Positions 10,365 through 21,364 of a stretch of DNA of 64,000 nt are shown here, piece by piece (position 1 is the stretch's first letter; each line of letters opens with the position of its first letter). The position numbers and the translations under genes are program-made. The stretch is from Rugalucina vietnamica (taxonomy: Eukaryota; Mollusca; Bivalvia; Lucinida; Lucinidae), in the NCBI GenBank assembly GCA_964017185.1, contig OZ024869.1:64556931-64620930 (forward strand). The letters are read 5' to 3'. The notes below the pieces were generated by a model. It was not told the origin of the DNA. It saw only the letters and a program-made list of their open reading frames with translations, and ran no database searches.

Positions 10365-11240
10365 AAAAAAGATACAAGTAGGTAATGACCAGTAAAAGGC
10401 GCAATCAGAAAGATATTCCCACTCCAAAAACTGAGGTGGGAAAAACAATTACGTACTTACACCTAGACAATACATGAGGAAAAAATGTCCGTGCAATGAA
10501 TACCCACTTAAACCCCATTTTTATATAGTAAAACTGGGGTTTGCAGGGGTATACCTATTTTTCTTATTTTTGCTCCAAAACATAGATTGTGGGTACTCGT
10601 TAGAACCGCCTAGGCGAGGCGGTTCTAAAATGTATCCACAATCTATGTTTTGAGCAAAAATAAGAAAAATATCAATTTTTTTTCTACTGAAAATTTTCAT
10701 TTTTTACAACTTTAAAAATCTCTGTATGTTGCATGGACATGTTTTCATAATGTATATATTAAACCTAGCCAAGTGGGTAGCTATTTCCCAATAGGCGGTC
10801 ACTCATTTACTAAAAATATGAAAATGTACATAAGAATTAAATGGTACACAAAAATTCGACTCCAAAACTTAAAACAAATGCCGGGGACCACAACAGAAGT
10901 ATCGCCTTGGAACGATCAGTAATATAAAATTACTGGGGGGGGGGGTTCTTAAACCAGTTTTACAGGCGCCTAACCTAATCTTCATGTTCTGCAGTGGTTC
11001 ACAACATTTAGTTTGTTGTTTGGTCCTCGTGGTGAATCATCAAGGACAAACAAATAAATCAAGATAACCACCCTGATGAATCAAAAACGAGGACTGAACA
11101 GGTTCAGTAAGTTGCCCGACGATGGAGATCCCTGGGCGCCGAAAAACTTACTGAAACCCAGAGCAAAAGAAAAACACCAGTTGAACCCAGGTGGGCCAAG
11201 TAATGACAAAAAGCTCCGGCCCCCAACCAACTAAAATGAA
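10365..11240 (+). repeat. R3 repeat, long copy split by an R2 MITE
   Basis: The block ACAAGTAGG, AAAAGGCGCAATCAGAAAGA, ATTCCCACTCC is shared with 35050-35110. After the R2 insertion (10487-10743) the block TATTTCCCAATAGGCGG, ACTCATTTAC continues as at 35185. 10860-11130 matches the reverse strand at 58605-58860 (GTTGCCCGACGATGG, GATGAATCAAAAACGAGGA, ATTACTG with a run of 11 G at 10936). R3 is thus at least 700 bp. Its class is unknown and it has no frame of note. Confidence 0.65.
10487..10743 (+). mobile_element. R2 MITE copy 2, best preserved
   Basis: Ends AAATGTCCGTGCAATG and, in reverse complement, ACATGTCCATGCAACA. Hairpin 1 is formed by ACCCACTTAAACCCCA against GGGGTTTGCAGGGGTA. Hairpin 2 is strong: CTTATTTTTGCTC, AAAACATAGATTGTGGGTAC, TTAGAACCGCCT, a 5-base loop, then the complement through AAATAAG. 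The second hairpin spans about 110 bp, with stem mismatches only at a few places. It interrupts R3. Confidence 0.8.
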
Positions 11241-11245
11241 TAGGT

Positions 11246-11942
11246 TTATGTCGGGGCCATCATAGAGTCTGACGCCCGACCCACCGGCGTGCAATTAAAG
11301 AAGGCAGCATAGTTATCAACCATGATTGGGTTAAAAACTAAGCATGCAGACTGTCGCATAACATTCAAGTTATAACCTATACGTCTGTAACTTGTTATGA
11401 TTTTTCTGAACTGAAAAGAAAAATCATTCTTTCCTAGTATAAGCTTCTTAAATTTGTAAACCAAGACACCATAAATTCTGGTTCTTGAGTCTTTATGTAC
11501 CTGAAATATGTACGTAAAAACTTGACAAACAAGAAAGGAAACATTAATTAAAGAAAATGTAAAGATAGATAAATAAAATTCCCTTAGACTTATGTTGTAT
11601 GATAATTGGTTCACGTCTACCTGTCGTTAATGCGGGAATACAAGCAATATCGTTATACGTCAGACCCAATCAGACAATACGTCACAAATAATGTTCTAAT
11701 TAAAAGAAAATAAAATCTATCCAATTCTGTAACAGTTAATATATTGTCCCCAAAATTGTCACATAAAAGTGAGTTTATGAGTTTATGTTAGTGGGTAACG
11801 CTAGGTTGTCTGTGAAGTAGTATTTTGTGTGGCAATTTATTTTTAGATATAACATGCAAGTGCTTTATGAAATAACTCAGAACTAATTTCAATAAATGTG
11901 TCTTTTCCCTGATATTCCCTCTGCTAAAGCAGAGTTACAGCG
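11246..11942 (+). repeat. R4 mosaic repeat block
   Basis: Blocks around 11640-11900 (CAGACCCAATCAGACAATAC, GTCACAAATAATGTTCTAAT, GGGTAACGCTAGGTTGTCTG, ATATAACATGCAAGTGC) match 28980-29140. A 122-codon minus-strand frame (11246-11614) has no recognised domain and is covered by repeat. Confidence 0.55.
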
Positions 11943-12173
11943 GAAGTCGGACGCGAGAAAACCAGTCTTCGGGGGTTCCGACCAGGTCTGACACAAACCT
12001 GTACAGTCACGGAAGCAGGCTAAACGCTAGAACTTTCGTATTTAAGAAGAAGAGAAATTGTACTATCCGTGTATCGAAAACGAAGGCGCTGATCAGCTTC
12101 GCAGTTACTGCAAAGCTGATCTGCGCCTTTGTTTTCGCATAGGCAAATATCTGGTTTTCTCACGATGCGGCTC
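11943..12173 (+). mobile_element. R1 MITE copy 3
   Basis: Diverged copy. Left end GAAGTCGGACGCGAGAAAAC, right end GGTTTTCTCACGATGCGGCTC in part. The central hairpin AAGGCGCTGATCAGCTTCGC with its complement is well kept, including the GTTACTGC loop region. No clean target duplication identified. Confidence 0.75.
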
Positions 12174-12540
12174 ACCAGACAGTTCCACTTAGATTTTCCG
12201 TTGTAGTTGATTCAGTGAATGTCATCCCAGTATATATTTTATGTATACTTAGAAAAATAATTGAAGAATATTGAACTTCGTTCGGTTATATCTCAATGGA
12301 GATAACTTTTTCAAACAAAAGAGTCAATGCATATGCACTCCATGAAAGTGCATCAATGATTTTTCGCATCAGCGATTACTTTGCAAAATTTTGTTAACTT
12401 TGATTTAGACGGCTATGCCTTTCGGAGCGGTACTGTACTTTGACCACAGAAACATTACTTGAGTAAAACATGCAAATCGACAGCCGATAAATGGAACCTA
12501 TGAATATGTGTGTTGAAATAAGTTCAAATAAACTTGAATT

Positions 12541-12761
12541 GAGCCTGTGCGTGAGAAAACCAACAATTTGGGTTCCGAACAGGTCCGACAAAAACCGGCC
12601 TGTACAGTCACAGAAGATGGGTAGAGGCTGGAAATTTTGGATTTAGAAAGTAGAGGAATTGTACTATCCGTGTCGCGAAAACAAAGGCGCTGATCAGCTT
12701 CGCAGTATCTGCGCCTTTGTTTTCGCCTATACGGATTGTTGGTTTTCCCATGCGGCGGCTC
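12541..12761 (+). mobile_element. R1 MITE copy 4
   Basis: Starts GAGCCTGTGCGTGAGAAAAC, ends GGTTTTCCCATGCGGCGGCTC in part. AATT flanks both sides (12537-12540, 12762-12765), another 4 bp target duplication. Minus-strand open frames across it (12608-12805) are shadows of the MITE, since similar frames appear at other R1 copies. Confidence 0.88.
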
Positions 12762-12769
12762 AATTTATA

Positions 12770-13766
12770 AATGGGATGGAATGTCGGAAATTCAATATCC
12801 TTCAATCGTTTTTCTAAGTATATGTGAACAATTTTCTGTCGACTCGCGCTGCACTCCCAAACGAATTATGTTTTGTGAGCTTCTATACAGCATTGTTGTT
12901 ACATGGTCAATTATTACATCTATGCATATCGCTTTTAAGGGAATTTAGAGCAAGTAACACGTCTACTAGCATATTCGTCTAATACGAGAGGTGTACGGTA
13001 TGCTTGTCAATTCGATATTCAACTAAATTTGACGTTAACTTTAAGTTTATTGAGATATAAGAGTTTGCTACCGGAAAGGCCATTTCATGTCGATGCATTA
13101 ATGTTTTCTGCATTACGAAGTATTACAAAAGATCTTATAAGATGTTGCTGGCTTTTCTTGCTTGCAGTATGAGGGAATAAATTCGTTTGTCAAATAAAAA
13201 GATCGGACAAAAGTTTGGTATTTCTGACATATTCGTGCACAAAATTCAAAAATTAGCTATAAGGACAGCACTATAAGCATTGTTAAAGAGAATACTTGTG
13301 CTTCTGCAATTTATCATAGTGAAATGCGTTTTACCACTTTTATCGTCTCCCTAAATATTAGATAACAGTCTGACTTTATATTCTGCGCAAGGATGCCACA
13401 TAAGCACAGTTTTATTAGTGGTTTCATGTGGTCAACCTTATCTCAATCATAGAAATACTTCTGTAGACACACTCTCCTAAACTTTCAAGTAGAGGGTCGA
13501 CGTGAAACTATTCATCGAAAGATAAAGACGAAAAAAGAGGGAAAAATGCACTTGGTGTATGCATCTAAGGAATTAAAAGTAAAACTGAGTTCCTTTAAGA
13601 ACAGGGATAACATAATGAGAAAGGGGATGGGTCTAAGTACATTGAAAGAGGAAAATACCATCTCAAGAAAGTACAATGCATACCTAATGTCTCACCATCG
13701 TTTAACAACTCAAATACAGCTGTAGTGTTCGTCTATTGCATTCAGAGTTAAGATCAAAATCTCATA
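12770..13766 (+). repeat. R4 mosaic repeat, left part of an interrupted copy
   Basis: 12830-13190 matches 29340-29690 (GCACTCC, TCTATACAGCATT, ATCTATGCATATCGC, TTTATTGAGAT, AAGAGTTTGCT, GTTGCTGGCTT). 13380-13766 matches 32610-32790 plus 33446-33650 (ATGCACTTGGTGTAT, AAAGTACAA, AAAATCTCATA). The copy is cut at 13766 by the 4.1 kb foldback and resumes at 17891. Confidence 0.7.
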
Positions 13767-13824
13767 GGCTGCTGGCCAGAGGGTCGATTGCTCCCCCCCT
13801 AGGGAATTTTGCAGACATACCCTA

Positions 13825-15090
13825 TCTTAAAGAACAATTCAAGCTGAGTAGAATAAGAGATGTTTGCACCCTGAGCGTTGGGGCGTTATCCTGTAACAGC
13901 CTGTTACATACGTTACCTAAACAAAATTAAGAAATTATGATATGGTGTTTTCAGCTACCAGAAAAATGACAATAGTTTATCATTTTACTCAACTTTTTCA
14001 TACTGTCTGCTTGCTGTATGTCTATACAACATATTAAAATCGTTTGAACAAAAATTTGACCCACACTTACTGTAACATACGTAACGTAATTTAAGATACC
14101 CTTTGAAAATACCACTTTTGAGTGATATCATTTACTTATACTGTTGCACTATGCATTTTTCCGAAGATATGAGATTTATTTCCATCAGCATGTTTAATTG
14201 GCAGATAGAAAAAACAAGGTTTGTTTTCCTATCATGTATATATTGCCTTTATTGAAGTATTTAGTAGCCCTACCCCCAGTTTCAAATGCGAACTATTCTA
14301 TTGCAATGAACGTGAAGTATGTAAAATACTTGAAACTGGTGGATATATATCATAGTTTCTTGCTTATTTTATCATGAACCATGGCTCTGAGGATCTGTAA
14401 CCAAGTATCTTGGATCAAAGATTTGATCCAGAATGTAACATATGTAACATACATGTAATGAATAACGAAGGGCATTGTACATAGCAGGAATGCCAATACA
14501 TGCCAGTCTAATGCTCTATTCCATTAGATATTTTGCTAACATATATCTTAAATGACAGTTCAAGCTTGCTCCAATAAGAGATGTTTGCTTTATGTACATT
14601 GGAGCATGTGTCTGTTACAGTATGTTACATATGTTACCATAATATGTTTTAAAAATAATGATATGGCAATTTTAGCGTCAGAAAAATAAGATTTTTATTA
14701 TTACATTCACCCATCTCATATAGTCTGCATGAAACATGTCCATTCTCAACATTAAAGTTGCTTGAGCAATATTCTGACACCTATTGTGTAATGTGTGTAA
14801 CATATATTAAAATAACCCTTTCAAAATTAGCATTGTGACATCGTTTTTTTTTTAGTAACACATTCCAGCTTTTTTTCAAATATATGTGATTTTTTTACAT
14901 TACCATGTTCAATGGAGGAGATAGAAAATTCCTATACTGTATATATTATACTAAATGAGTTATTTAGCAACCCTACCCGCAGTTTCATAAGCCGAATATT
15001 GTATTGCTAATTATGTAAAACGTGTAAATAATCGTTTCTAATGGCTATATCTAATGTTGTTAATTATTTGCTTATATTTCATGCTTATGG
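13825..15090 (+). repeat. Tandem pair of ~720 bp modules in the foldback element
   Basis: Both units contain, in order, TTCAAGCT, AATAAGAGATGTTTGC, CTGTTACA followed by TATGTTAC-like words, GATATGG, CAGAAAAAT, GTCTGC, GTAACATA, ATATGTGATT-like, TAGCAACCCTACCC-like and a CTTATTT-like end. Identity by eye is about 70 percent. A 46 bp block (TATATCTAATGTTGTTAATT) is duplicated again at 15040-15140. Confidence 0.7.
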
Positions 15091-17049
15091 AGAACTATAG
15101 TTCTATATCTAATGTCGTTAATTATTTGCTTATATTTCATGACGTGGTCTACAGTAGATGTAAATGATGCTATTTCAAAAATAGTGTCAACACTTCACGT
15201 TTCCCTATGAATAATTTAGTTTTTGGTGTAAAACAAAACTAGAAATCTTATTTAGTTCTGATAATCATGTCTTTGGACCCCATAAATACTGTATTTAAAC
15301 GTTTAGAAATCTCTTAAAAATGCAGAAAAATTAGGGTATTACTACAAAATCGTTTGTACCTGAACTCTTAATAGACCTAGAATGCTGAAAGTGGTATCAA
15401 ATAAATGCGACGGCAATGGACTAATGCCCTCAGTCCTCTAAATACATCATCTGAATTTCAGTTTTATGAATATTAATGAAAACTTTAGAAATTAGAGAAA
15501 ATGCATAACAAATAAGCAGGTATACCTACAAAATGATTATGTTTTTCAGCAAGCTAAAGTCTAAATGTGCTGAAAATGGCAAGGGCAATTTTCTATCATC
15601 CTTCTATAATAAAAAGTCATTTGATGAGCATTAATAAAATATAATGGTTAAATTAGATGTTGGCGATTAACCGCGGGGTCCCTATTAAACCAGATGAATC
15701 TTGGCTACTGGAAGACCTAGACAGCTGAAATTGGTATCGACCGGTTGCTAAGACAATGTTCTTTAACCATATGATGTTATGAATAAATCATATGAATGTT
15801 TGTTTCATGAATTGCAACATGAACTTCAGTAATAGAGAAAATTTGCAGAAACGTGAAGGGGTATACCAACAAAGTCACTTATATCTCCACTATCAATAGC
15901 TGTCGAGTAGTCAAAATGGCATCAAATGTTACTATTTGGTCACTTTAATAATGAATTGTTGTCATGTTATCACAAAATATATGAATTATTGTCATGTTGT
16001 CATGTATACATACCACAAAACATATGAGGTTAAAGCAAAGGTACACGCGTCCCTTTGCTGGACACCCTTAATTTTTTGCTATTTACCATTTTTATTAACG
16101 TTTTATGAATATCCATGAAAGTAAATCTGATATGATTTGTATACAAGAGCACTGGGAAATGGTGCATTGTCCAAGTAAATATCTGATACCAATTAAGCCC
16201 TCTAAGGCAATGAGCAGCCGGGATATAAGTGATTTTGTTGGTTTATCTCTTCATTGTTTCTCTTATTTCCTCTTATTTATGAAGTTTAATTATAATATTA
16301 GTGACCTTTATCAGATAAGAAGGTTTATATATCAGGTTACAGTGTTATAATTCATTGTCATAGCAATCATTTGATACCAGATTCAGTACAGTAGTGCTAT
16401 TAGTAACCTAGACACAAGCCATTTTCTAAGGTATACCCTCTTATTTTCCGTGATTCTTCTCCAGTCTGTAAAAATTGCATTAATATTCATTAAACTTAAA
16501 ATAAGTTTATTCAGACTAGAAGACAAATTGCATAGCCCAAAGCATCAAGCTGCTACAACTTTTATCATTCTAGGTCTATTGTCATGCCAGACACTAGTAA
16601 TTATGTAAGTATAAATGTTATTTTTCCGTGATTCTCCAAACTTTTCTTGTTTTTTTTTTTATATCAATATTGATAAATATGCAAATGAGATAATTTTCAA
16701 ATAGACCAAAAACATCTGTAAAATTGTCAAATGGTATCACTGGTGTATAAACTATGTGCAACGATGATAGCTTGGGTCTGAAAGACGTTTTTTTATGGGT
16801 TTTTAATGATATTTTGGCCATTTTAATGTTTAAATTAAAATTCACAAATATGCAAATAAGATAATATGCATAACTTACCTTAAGATGAAACGGCTATAGT
16901 GAAGAAGCTTTAAAATGAAACCAAGTTCAGTGGTCTTACTGGTCTATGACAAGTCATAACGTATACATGATCAATTTTGTAGGTCAAATTAACCCCATGC
17001 GGTGTTGGTAACACTGTAACATTACATGAAACCTAAATATAAACAACTT

Positions 17050-17770
17050 AGCGTTACACCGTTACAACTGAGGCACATCTAGCAAATGAAAATAACACAA
17101 GCATATCATTCTTACCTTGCGCATTGGTGTTTGCAGCTTTGTAATCCACAGAAATTATTACAGAAACCCTTATTTGTTTATAAATGTAAATTCGCATATT
17201 TTTGTTACATTCGTTACACAAATTGAGAACCATCTATGTCAGCTTTATAAAATTATGTATCACACATATTGCCCTTGAAGAATCTTGCAGACAAATGGTA
17301 GAATAATGGTAAAACAACCTATTGTTCAATCCCAATCAAAGAATACTGCAAATATGATAAGATGGTAACAGTTGTTATTTTTAAATGGCCGTTACACCAT
17401 TACGCCCCGGCGTACAAAGTGCAAACATCTCCTCTCATTTGAATGAAAATAACACAAATATGACATTCTTACCTTGCACATTGATGTTTGCAGATTTGTA
17501 CTCCACAGAAACTATTACTGAAAACCTTATTTGTTTATAAATGTAAATTCCCATATTTTTGTTACATACGTTACATACGTTATACAGATAGAGACCCATA
17601 TATGTCAACTTGATAAAATTATGCATCCCACATATTTTCCTCGAAGAAACTTGCAGAAAAATGGTAGAATTATGGTAAAACAACCTATTGTTCATTCTCA
17701 ATCAAAGAATACTGCAAATATAATGAGCTGGTAACAGTTGTTATTTTTAAATAGCTGTTACACCGTTACG
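17050..17770 (-). repeat. Tandem pair of ~365 bp modules in the right arm
   Basis: Two direct copies share AAATAACACAA, ATTCTTACCTTGC, ACCTATTGTTCA, AATCAAAGAATACTGCAAATA, GTAACAGTTGTTATTTTTAAA and CCGTTACACC-like ends. Identity by eye is above 85 percent, so this duplication is younger than the left-arm pair. The right copy borders CGCCCCGGCGTACAAAGTGC, which is the inner part of the terminal inverted repeat. Confidence 0.75.
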
Positions 17771-17890
17771 CCCCGGCGTACAAAGTGCAAACATCTCTCA
17801 TTTGAATCAGAAAAGACTGCTCTTTAAGATAGACGATGTCTGCAAAGTTCCCTAGGGGGGGGGGCAGGACCTTTTTCAGCCAGAAGTCTA

Positions 17891-18297
17891 TCATATTTCT
17901 AGATGAAAATGTCACGTGAGTTTACGAGACGCAACAACCGCTACGTAGTACGACATCTTGATTTTAATATCAAACCAATTCATCCTTTGTAAGTGGTTTG
18001 CAATTCAATAGCTATTGAACAGAATATCCAAGCTTGTCTGTATGCTTGTAAAATTATCAGTATTTTAGAAACGATCGGAAAAAATATGTTTCCAAAAATG
18101 TCTTGCACTGCCTTCTGAGATTAATGTATTGACGACGCTAGTTTAGGAAGTTGACTTTTTTTTGCAAAATACCAACATTGTGCAAATGATGTATATTTTA
18201 TTACCAGTTTGAACCCATACTAGAATATAAACGTCGCGGGTGTAAATGGCCACGGATAAACGGGGTACTGAGGACAAGCAAAGGCTAGCATGTATTT
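17891..18297 (+). repeat. R4 mosaic repeat, continuation after the foldback
   Basis: AGATGAAAATGTCACG, GACGCAACAACCGCT, GTACGACATCTTGATTT, CCAATTCATC and GCAATTCAATAGCTATTGA run in the same order as 33658-33780. This directly continues the block broken at 13766. Confidence 0.75.
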
Positions 18298-18504
18298 GAG
18301 CCGCCTCGTGGGAAAACCAACAATGTGGTTTCCGAACAGGTCCGACACAAACCGGCCTGTACAAGCATAGAAAAGAGCTAGAAGCTTGAAATTTCGGATT
18401 TAAGTAGAAGAGGAATTGTACTATCCGAGTAGCGAAAACAAAGGCGCTGATCAGCTTCGCGGTTACCGCGAAGCTGATCTGCGTCTTTGATTTCGCATAT
18501 GCAG

Positions 18505-18508
<4 letters not shown>
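18298..18508 (+). mobile_element. R1 MITE copy 5, right end replaced by an A-run
   Basis: Starts GAGCCGCCTCGTGGGAAAAC and has the full central hairpin (GCGCTGATCAGCTTCGCGGT, complement following). It stops at CATATGCAGAT, where a run of about 31 A begins (to 18539). The right terminal inverted repeat is missing. A MITE ending in a long A-run is odd: either an A-rich microsatellite grew at a deletion point or the copy passed through an RNA. Confidence 0.8.
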
Positions 18509-18539
<31 letters not shown>

Positions 18540-18540
<1 letters not shown>

Positions 18541-18775
18541 ACCATAAAATTCTGTTTCCCACTGTACGCTGACGTAAATGACTTATTTGAAAATTATGTT
18601 CAAAACTCTTAGTCTTTGCGCTTCCGTGGTTTTAGCAACTACATGGTTACATTGCTCATCATTCATACATTCAAGCCAGTAGTAGTAGTGGAATGTAGGT
18701 TTTTTACGCATTGGTTGAGCGGACATAATCCGTGGCTCTACCTCAAGGACGTCACATTCAAGCCATTCTGTCAGT
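18540..18775. other. Unassigned spacer left of the 7 kb inverted element
   Basis: The word CATTCAAGCC occurs twice (18667, 18757) and is shared with the R4 pieces at 25810 and 34590, hinting that this spacer is part of R4. No gene seen. Confidence 0.4.
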
Positions 18776-18981
18776 TACTAATAGACATTTTTCACTTTTG
18801 AACGTAAATGCTGCTGGTGCGTGCGGTTACAACTTTCTGTGTGATGGGGGACGACTCGTGAGGGCATATATGAGACTAAGACGAGGGGCAATATGAAGAA
18901 TTACACAGTCACAACTACCAACAGCCCAACGGAGACGAATTAAATAAGACAAGCAATAAATGTTATAGTATAGGATGTCTA

Positions 18982-19053
18982 TCTCCGTAGCTCAGTAGGT
19001 AGCAAGCTAGGATTCAAAACGAAAGGTTCTTGGTTCGAGTCCTGGTCGGACCG
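18982..19053 (+). other. tRNA-like Pol III promoter unit, left arm
   Basis: It has an A-box-like TAGCTCAGTAGGTAGC and a B-box-like GGTTCGAGTCC spaced as in a tRNA, followed at 19054 by a run of seven T, a Pol III terminator. The acceptor and T stems do not pair properly (only TCCG with CGGA is kept), so it is not a working tRNA gene. Its counterpart on the minus strand of the right arm has the same arrangement. Either a tRNA-derived SINE head captured before the arms formed or a conserved promoter of the element. Confidence 0.6.
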
Positions 19054-19937
19054 CTTTTTTTCTTTTCTTTATTTGTCTCCCCTGTGACAATATAAAGCTA
19101 AGGAAATAAAAAAAAAATGTATTATCAGCTGATTATATTTATTGGCGAATGCAAGAATCAGGAAATGCCCTTGTGCATAAAATACTTAAATCGTAAAGGA
19201 ATTGAAGTGCGAAACGGCACCTCACATTAATGTTTCTCTCTTGTTGACTTTTAACCTGTTGAAATCGACAGCTCGATCGTTTTTGTTTTGGTAGAAGAGC
19301 TGATCTTCGAGCGATCCTCATGTCAATATTTCTTTCTTGGGGACATAAAATGTTCATATTCTGAAGGCCTGTACAGGAATAATGTGGCTAGGATAAGTTA
19401 GCCACCCTGAATGACTTTAAATGTTTTCCGCGGACGTAAGGCACTAACTCAAATAGTATAGTGTACCTGTACAGACATATGTATATATATAAGGTGTAAA
19501 AACTACAGTTTCACGTGCTGTCTCGTGAGCGAACATAATTCATTTGGCATGTTTATACATGTATTTCAAACAGATACTCGAAAGCTTGGTGGGGTTTATT
19601 TGGTTGATGTTTCGTTTTGATCCCATACAACACCCATCTGCATGTCATAAGGGCGATATCCTAACTACATTATGCATATAGCCATGCTAATAATTTGAGG
19701 TTTTGTAGGCCTTCAACAGTATTTCATCCATATCGAGTGCGATAATTACGAATATTAGATGATTTTTGCAAGCCGCAGGCTTTCTGTATGATCCTCATTT
19801 ATTCTCTTGTAGTATGCGTGCTGTTTGTCTGGTTGACTTCAAATAAATATAATTAATCTTCAAACTAACACAGTGTTATTTTCAAGTAAATAAATGATAA
19901 TAAAACTAAGAAACATCTAGTCTTTTTTTTTTTTTTA

Positions 19938-21364
19938 GCTCACCTGAGCCGAAGGCTCACAAGGAGAGCTGATAGGATGGCCATGATCCGTCGCCCGTCG
20001 TCCGTCTTCGTCGTCGTCCACAATCTTCTTCTCTGAAACCACTTGGCCAATCAAAGTGAAATTTTATGTGGAACCTCCTTGTGTAGCGGCATTTCAAGTT
20101 TGATCGCGAAATCCATGTCACATGACCAATATGGCCGCCACGCCCATATACGGTAAAAAACACTCAAAAATCTTCTTCTCCAGAACCGGCGGGCCGATTC
20201 CCACGAAACTTGGTATTTACCATCAGTGACTCCAGCCCATCAAAGTTTGGCAAAATGATGACCCTGGGATGACCTTGACCTATTTTACGGCAAGGTCAAT
20301 TTTGGAAACAGGCTTTTACATGGGAAAAAGTGAAAACTATTGATTTTTTTAAAACGATTGCAGTCAGAGACCTGAAAAGAGGTAGATGCAAACAACTAAT
20401 AGAGTAGATAAAAGTATGTGATTAAATTAGGTCAAGGTCATCTCTTGACCTTGGCCAGTCTGTTTTCCATACACACTTTACATACATCGTCATCTCTGAA
20501 ACCGCTTGTCCAATCAAGTTGAAATTTTATGTGGAGCATCCATGGGTAGGGGGAACGAAAGTTTGATCATGAAATCCGAGTCACATGACCGCCATCAGTG
20601 ACTCCAGCCCATTATAGTTTGATAAAATGATGGCCCTGGGATGACCTTGACCTGTTTTACGGCAAGCTTAATTTTGGAAACAGGCTGTTACATGGGAAAA
20701 AGTGAAAACTATGGATATTTCGAAAACGATTGCAGCCTGAGACCTGAAAAAAGGCAGATGCAGACAACGAATGGAGTAGATGTAAGTATGTTATTAATTA
20801 AGGTCAAGATAATCTCTTGACCTTGACCAGTCTGTTGTTCATACACACTTTTAAAACATCTTCATGGCGGCCCCCGTGGTCGAGCGGTTGAGAGCACTGT
20901 TTCTTAATCACTCGATCATCTCACCGCTGTCTCTGGTGTAGGATCGCGCCCCGCACTGGCCACATGTGAGACAGGCCAAGTTCTGTTTGCGGGTGTGCCA
21001 GGTGGTTTTTCTCGGGGTTCTGCCGTTTTCGCCCCACCTACTGATTGGCCCGTTTCATATGAGCTGAAATTATCTTGAAAGAGACGTTAAACTGAATATA
21101 AAAAAAATCTTCACCTCTGAAACCGCTTGGCCAATCAAAGTGAAATTTTATGTGGAGCATCTATGGGTAGGGGGAACGAAAGTTTGTTTGTGAAATCTGG
21201 GTTACATGACCAAGATGGCCGCCACGCCCATATATGGCTAAAACCACTCAAAAATCTTCTACACCAGAGCCGGCAGGCCGATTTTCACGAAAATCTGTAT
21301 GTAGCATCGATGACTCCAGCCCATCATAATTTGATAAAATGATGACTCTTGGATGACCTTGATT
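19938..21364 (+). repeat. AGCTCACC-type repeat (R5), copy 1, dimeric
   Basis: Starts AGCTCACCTGAGCCGAAGGC directly after a T-run. The unit CTCTGAAACC, CTTGGCCAATCAAAGTGAAA, TTTTATGTGG appears at 20033, 20497 and 21114, so it is a head-to-tail array. Each unit also holds CACATGACC, ATGGCCGCC, GATGACCTTGACC and ACGGCAAG words. It is interrupted by a SINE at 20865-21106. This repeat style is common in bivalve genomes (from memory, not searched). No protein product is supported. Confidence 0.75.
20865..21106 (+). mobile_element. R6 tRNA-headed SINE, full length, nested in R5
   Basis: Head GGCGGCCCCCGTGGTCGAGC, GGTTGAGAGCACTG resembles a tRNA. The body is CAAGTTCTGTTTGCGGGTGT, GCCAGGTGGTTTTTCTC. 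The tail is TTGAAAGAGACGTTAAACTG and a short A-run. The flanking direct repeat ATCTTCA (20858-20864, 21107-21113) is a target-site duplication and joins the two parts of the interrupted R5 unit. Related copies are at 23936, 24945 (minus), 38943 and 47760. Confidence 0.85.

Larger units (their letters stand above)
13767..17890. mobile_element. 4.1 kb foldback element with long imperfect inverted ends
   Basis: The left end (GGCTGCTGGCC, a C-run, CCTAGGGAATTTTGCAGACA, TATCTTAAAGA, GAGATGTTTGCA) is repeated in reverse complement at the right end over more than 120 bp. TCATA flanks both sides (13762-13766, 17891-17895). The related R4 copy near 33641-33660 reads AAAATCTCATATCTTCAGAT without the insert. 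Inside, about 13825-14400 and 14545-15090 are direct diverged copies of one module. 17050-17405 and 17400-17770 are direct copies of a second, roughly 365 bp module. Both modules carry GTTACATACGTTAC-like words. 15240-16500 holds looser repeats with AGAGAAAATGCAGAAA and GGTATACC words. I find no transposase or other coding frame. Confidence 0.8.

Noticed and set aside
18143-18562. 139-codon minus-strand frame with a poly-Phe stretch
   Set aside because: It lies over an R1 MITE and a long A-run. Similar frames appear at other R1 copies (12608, 27618, 54547), so it is a shadow of the repeat.
18982-19053. Functional tRNA gene
   Set aside because: A and B boxes are good but acceptor and T stems do not pair; the inverted partner at 25495 also fails to fold. 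Both kept only as tRNA-like units.
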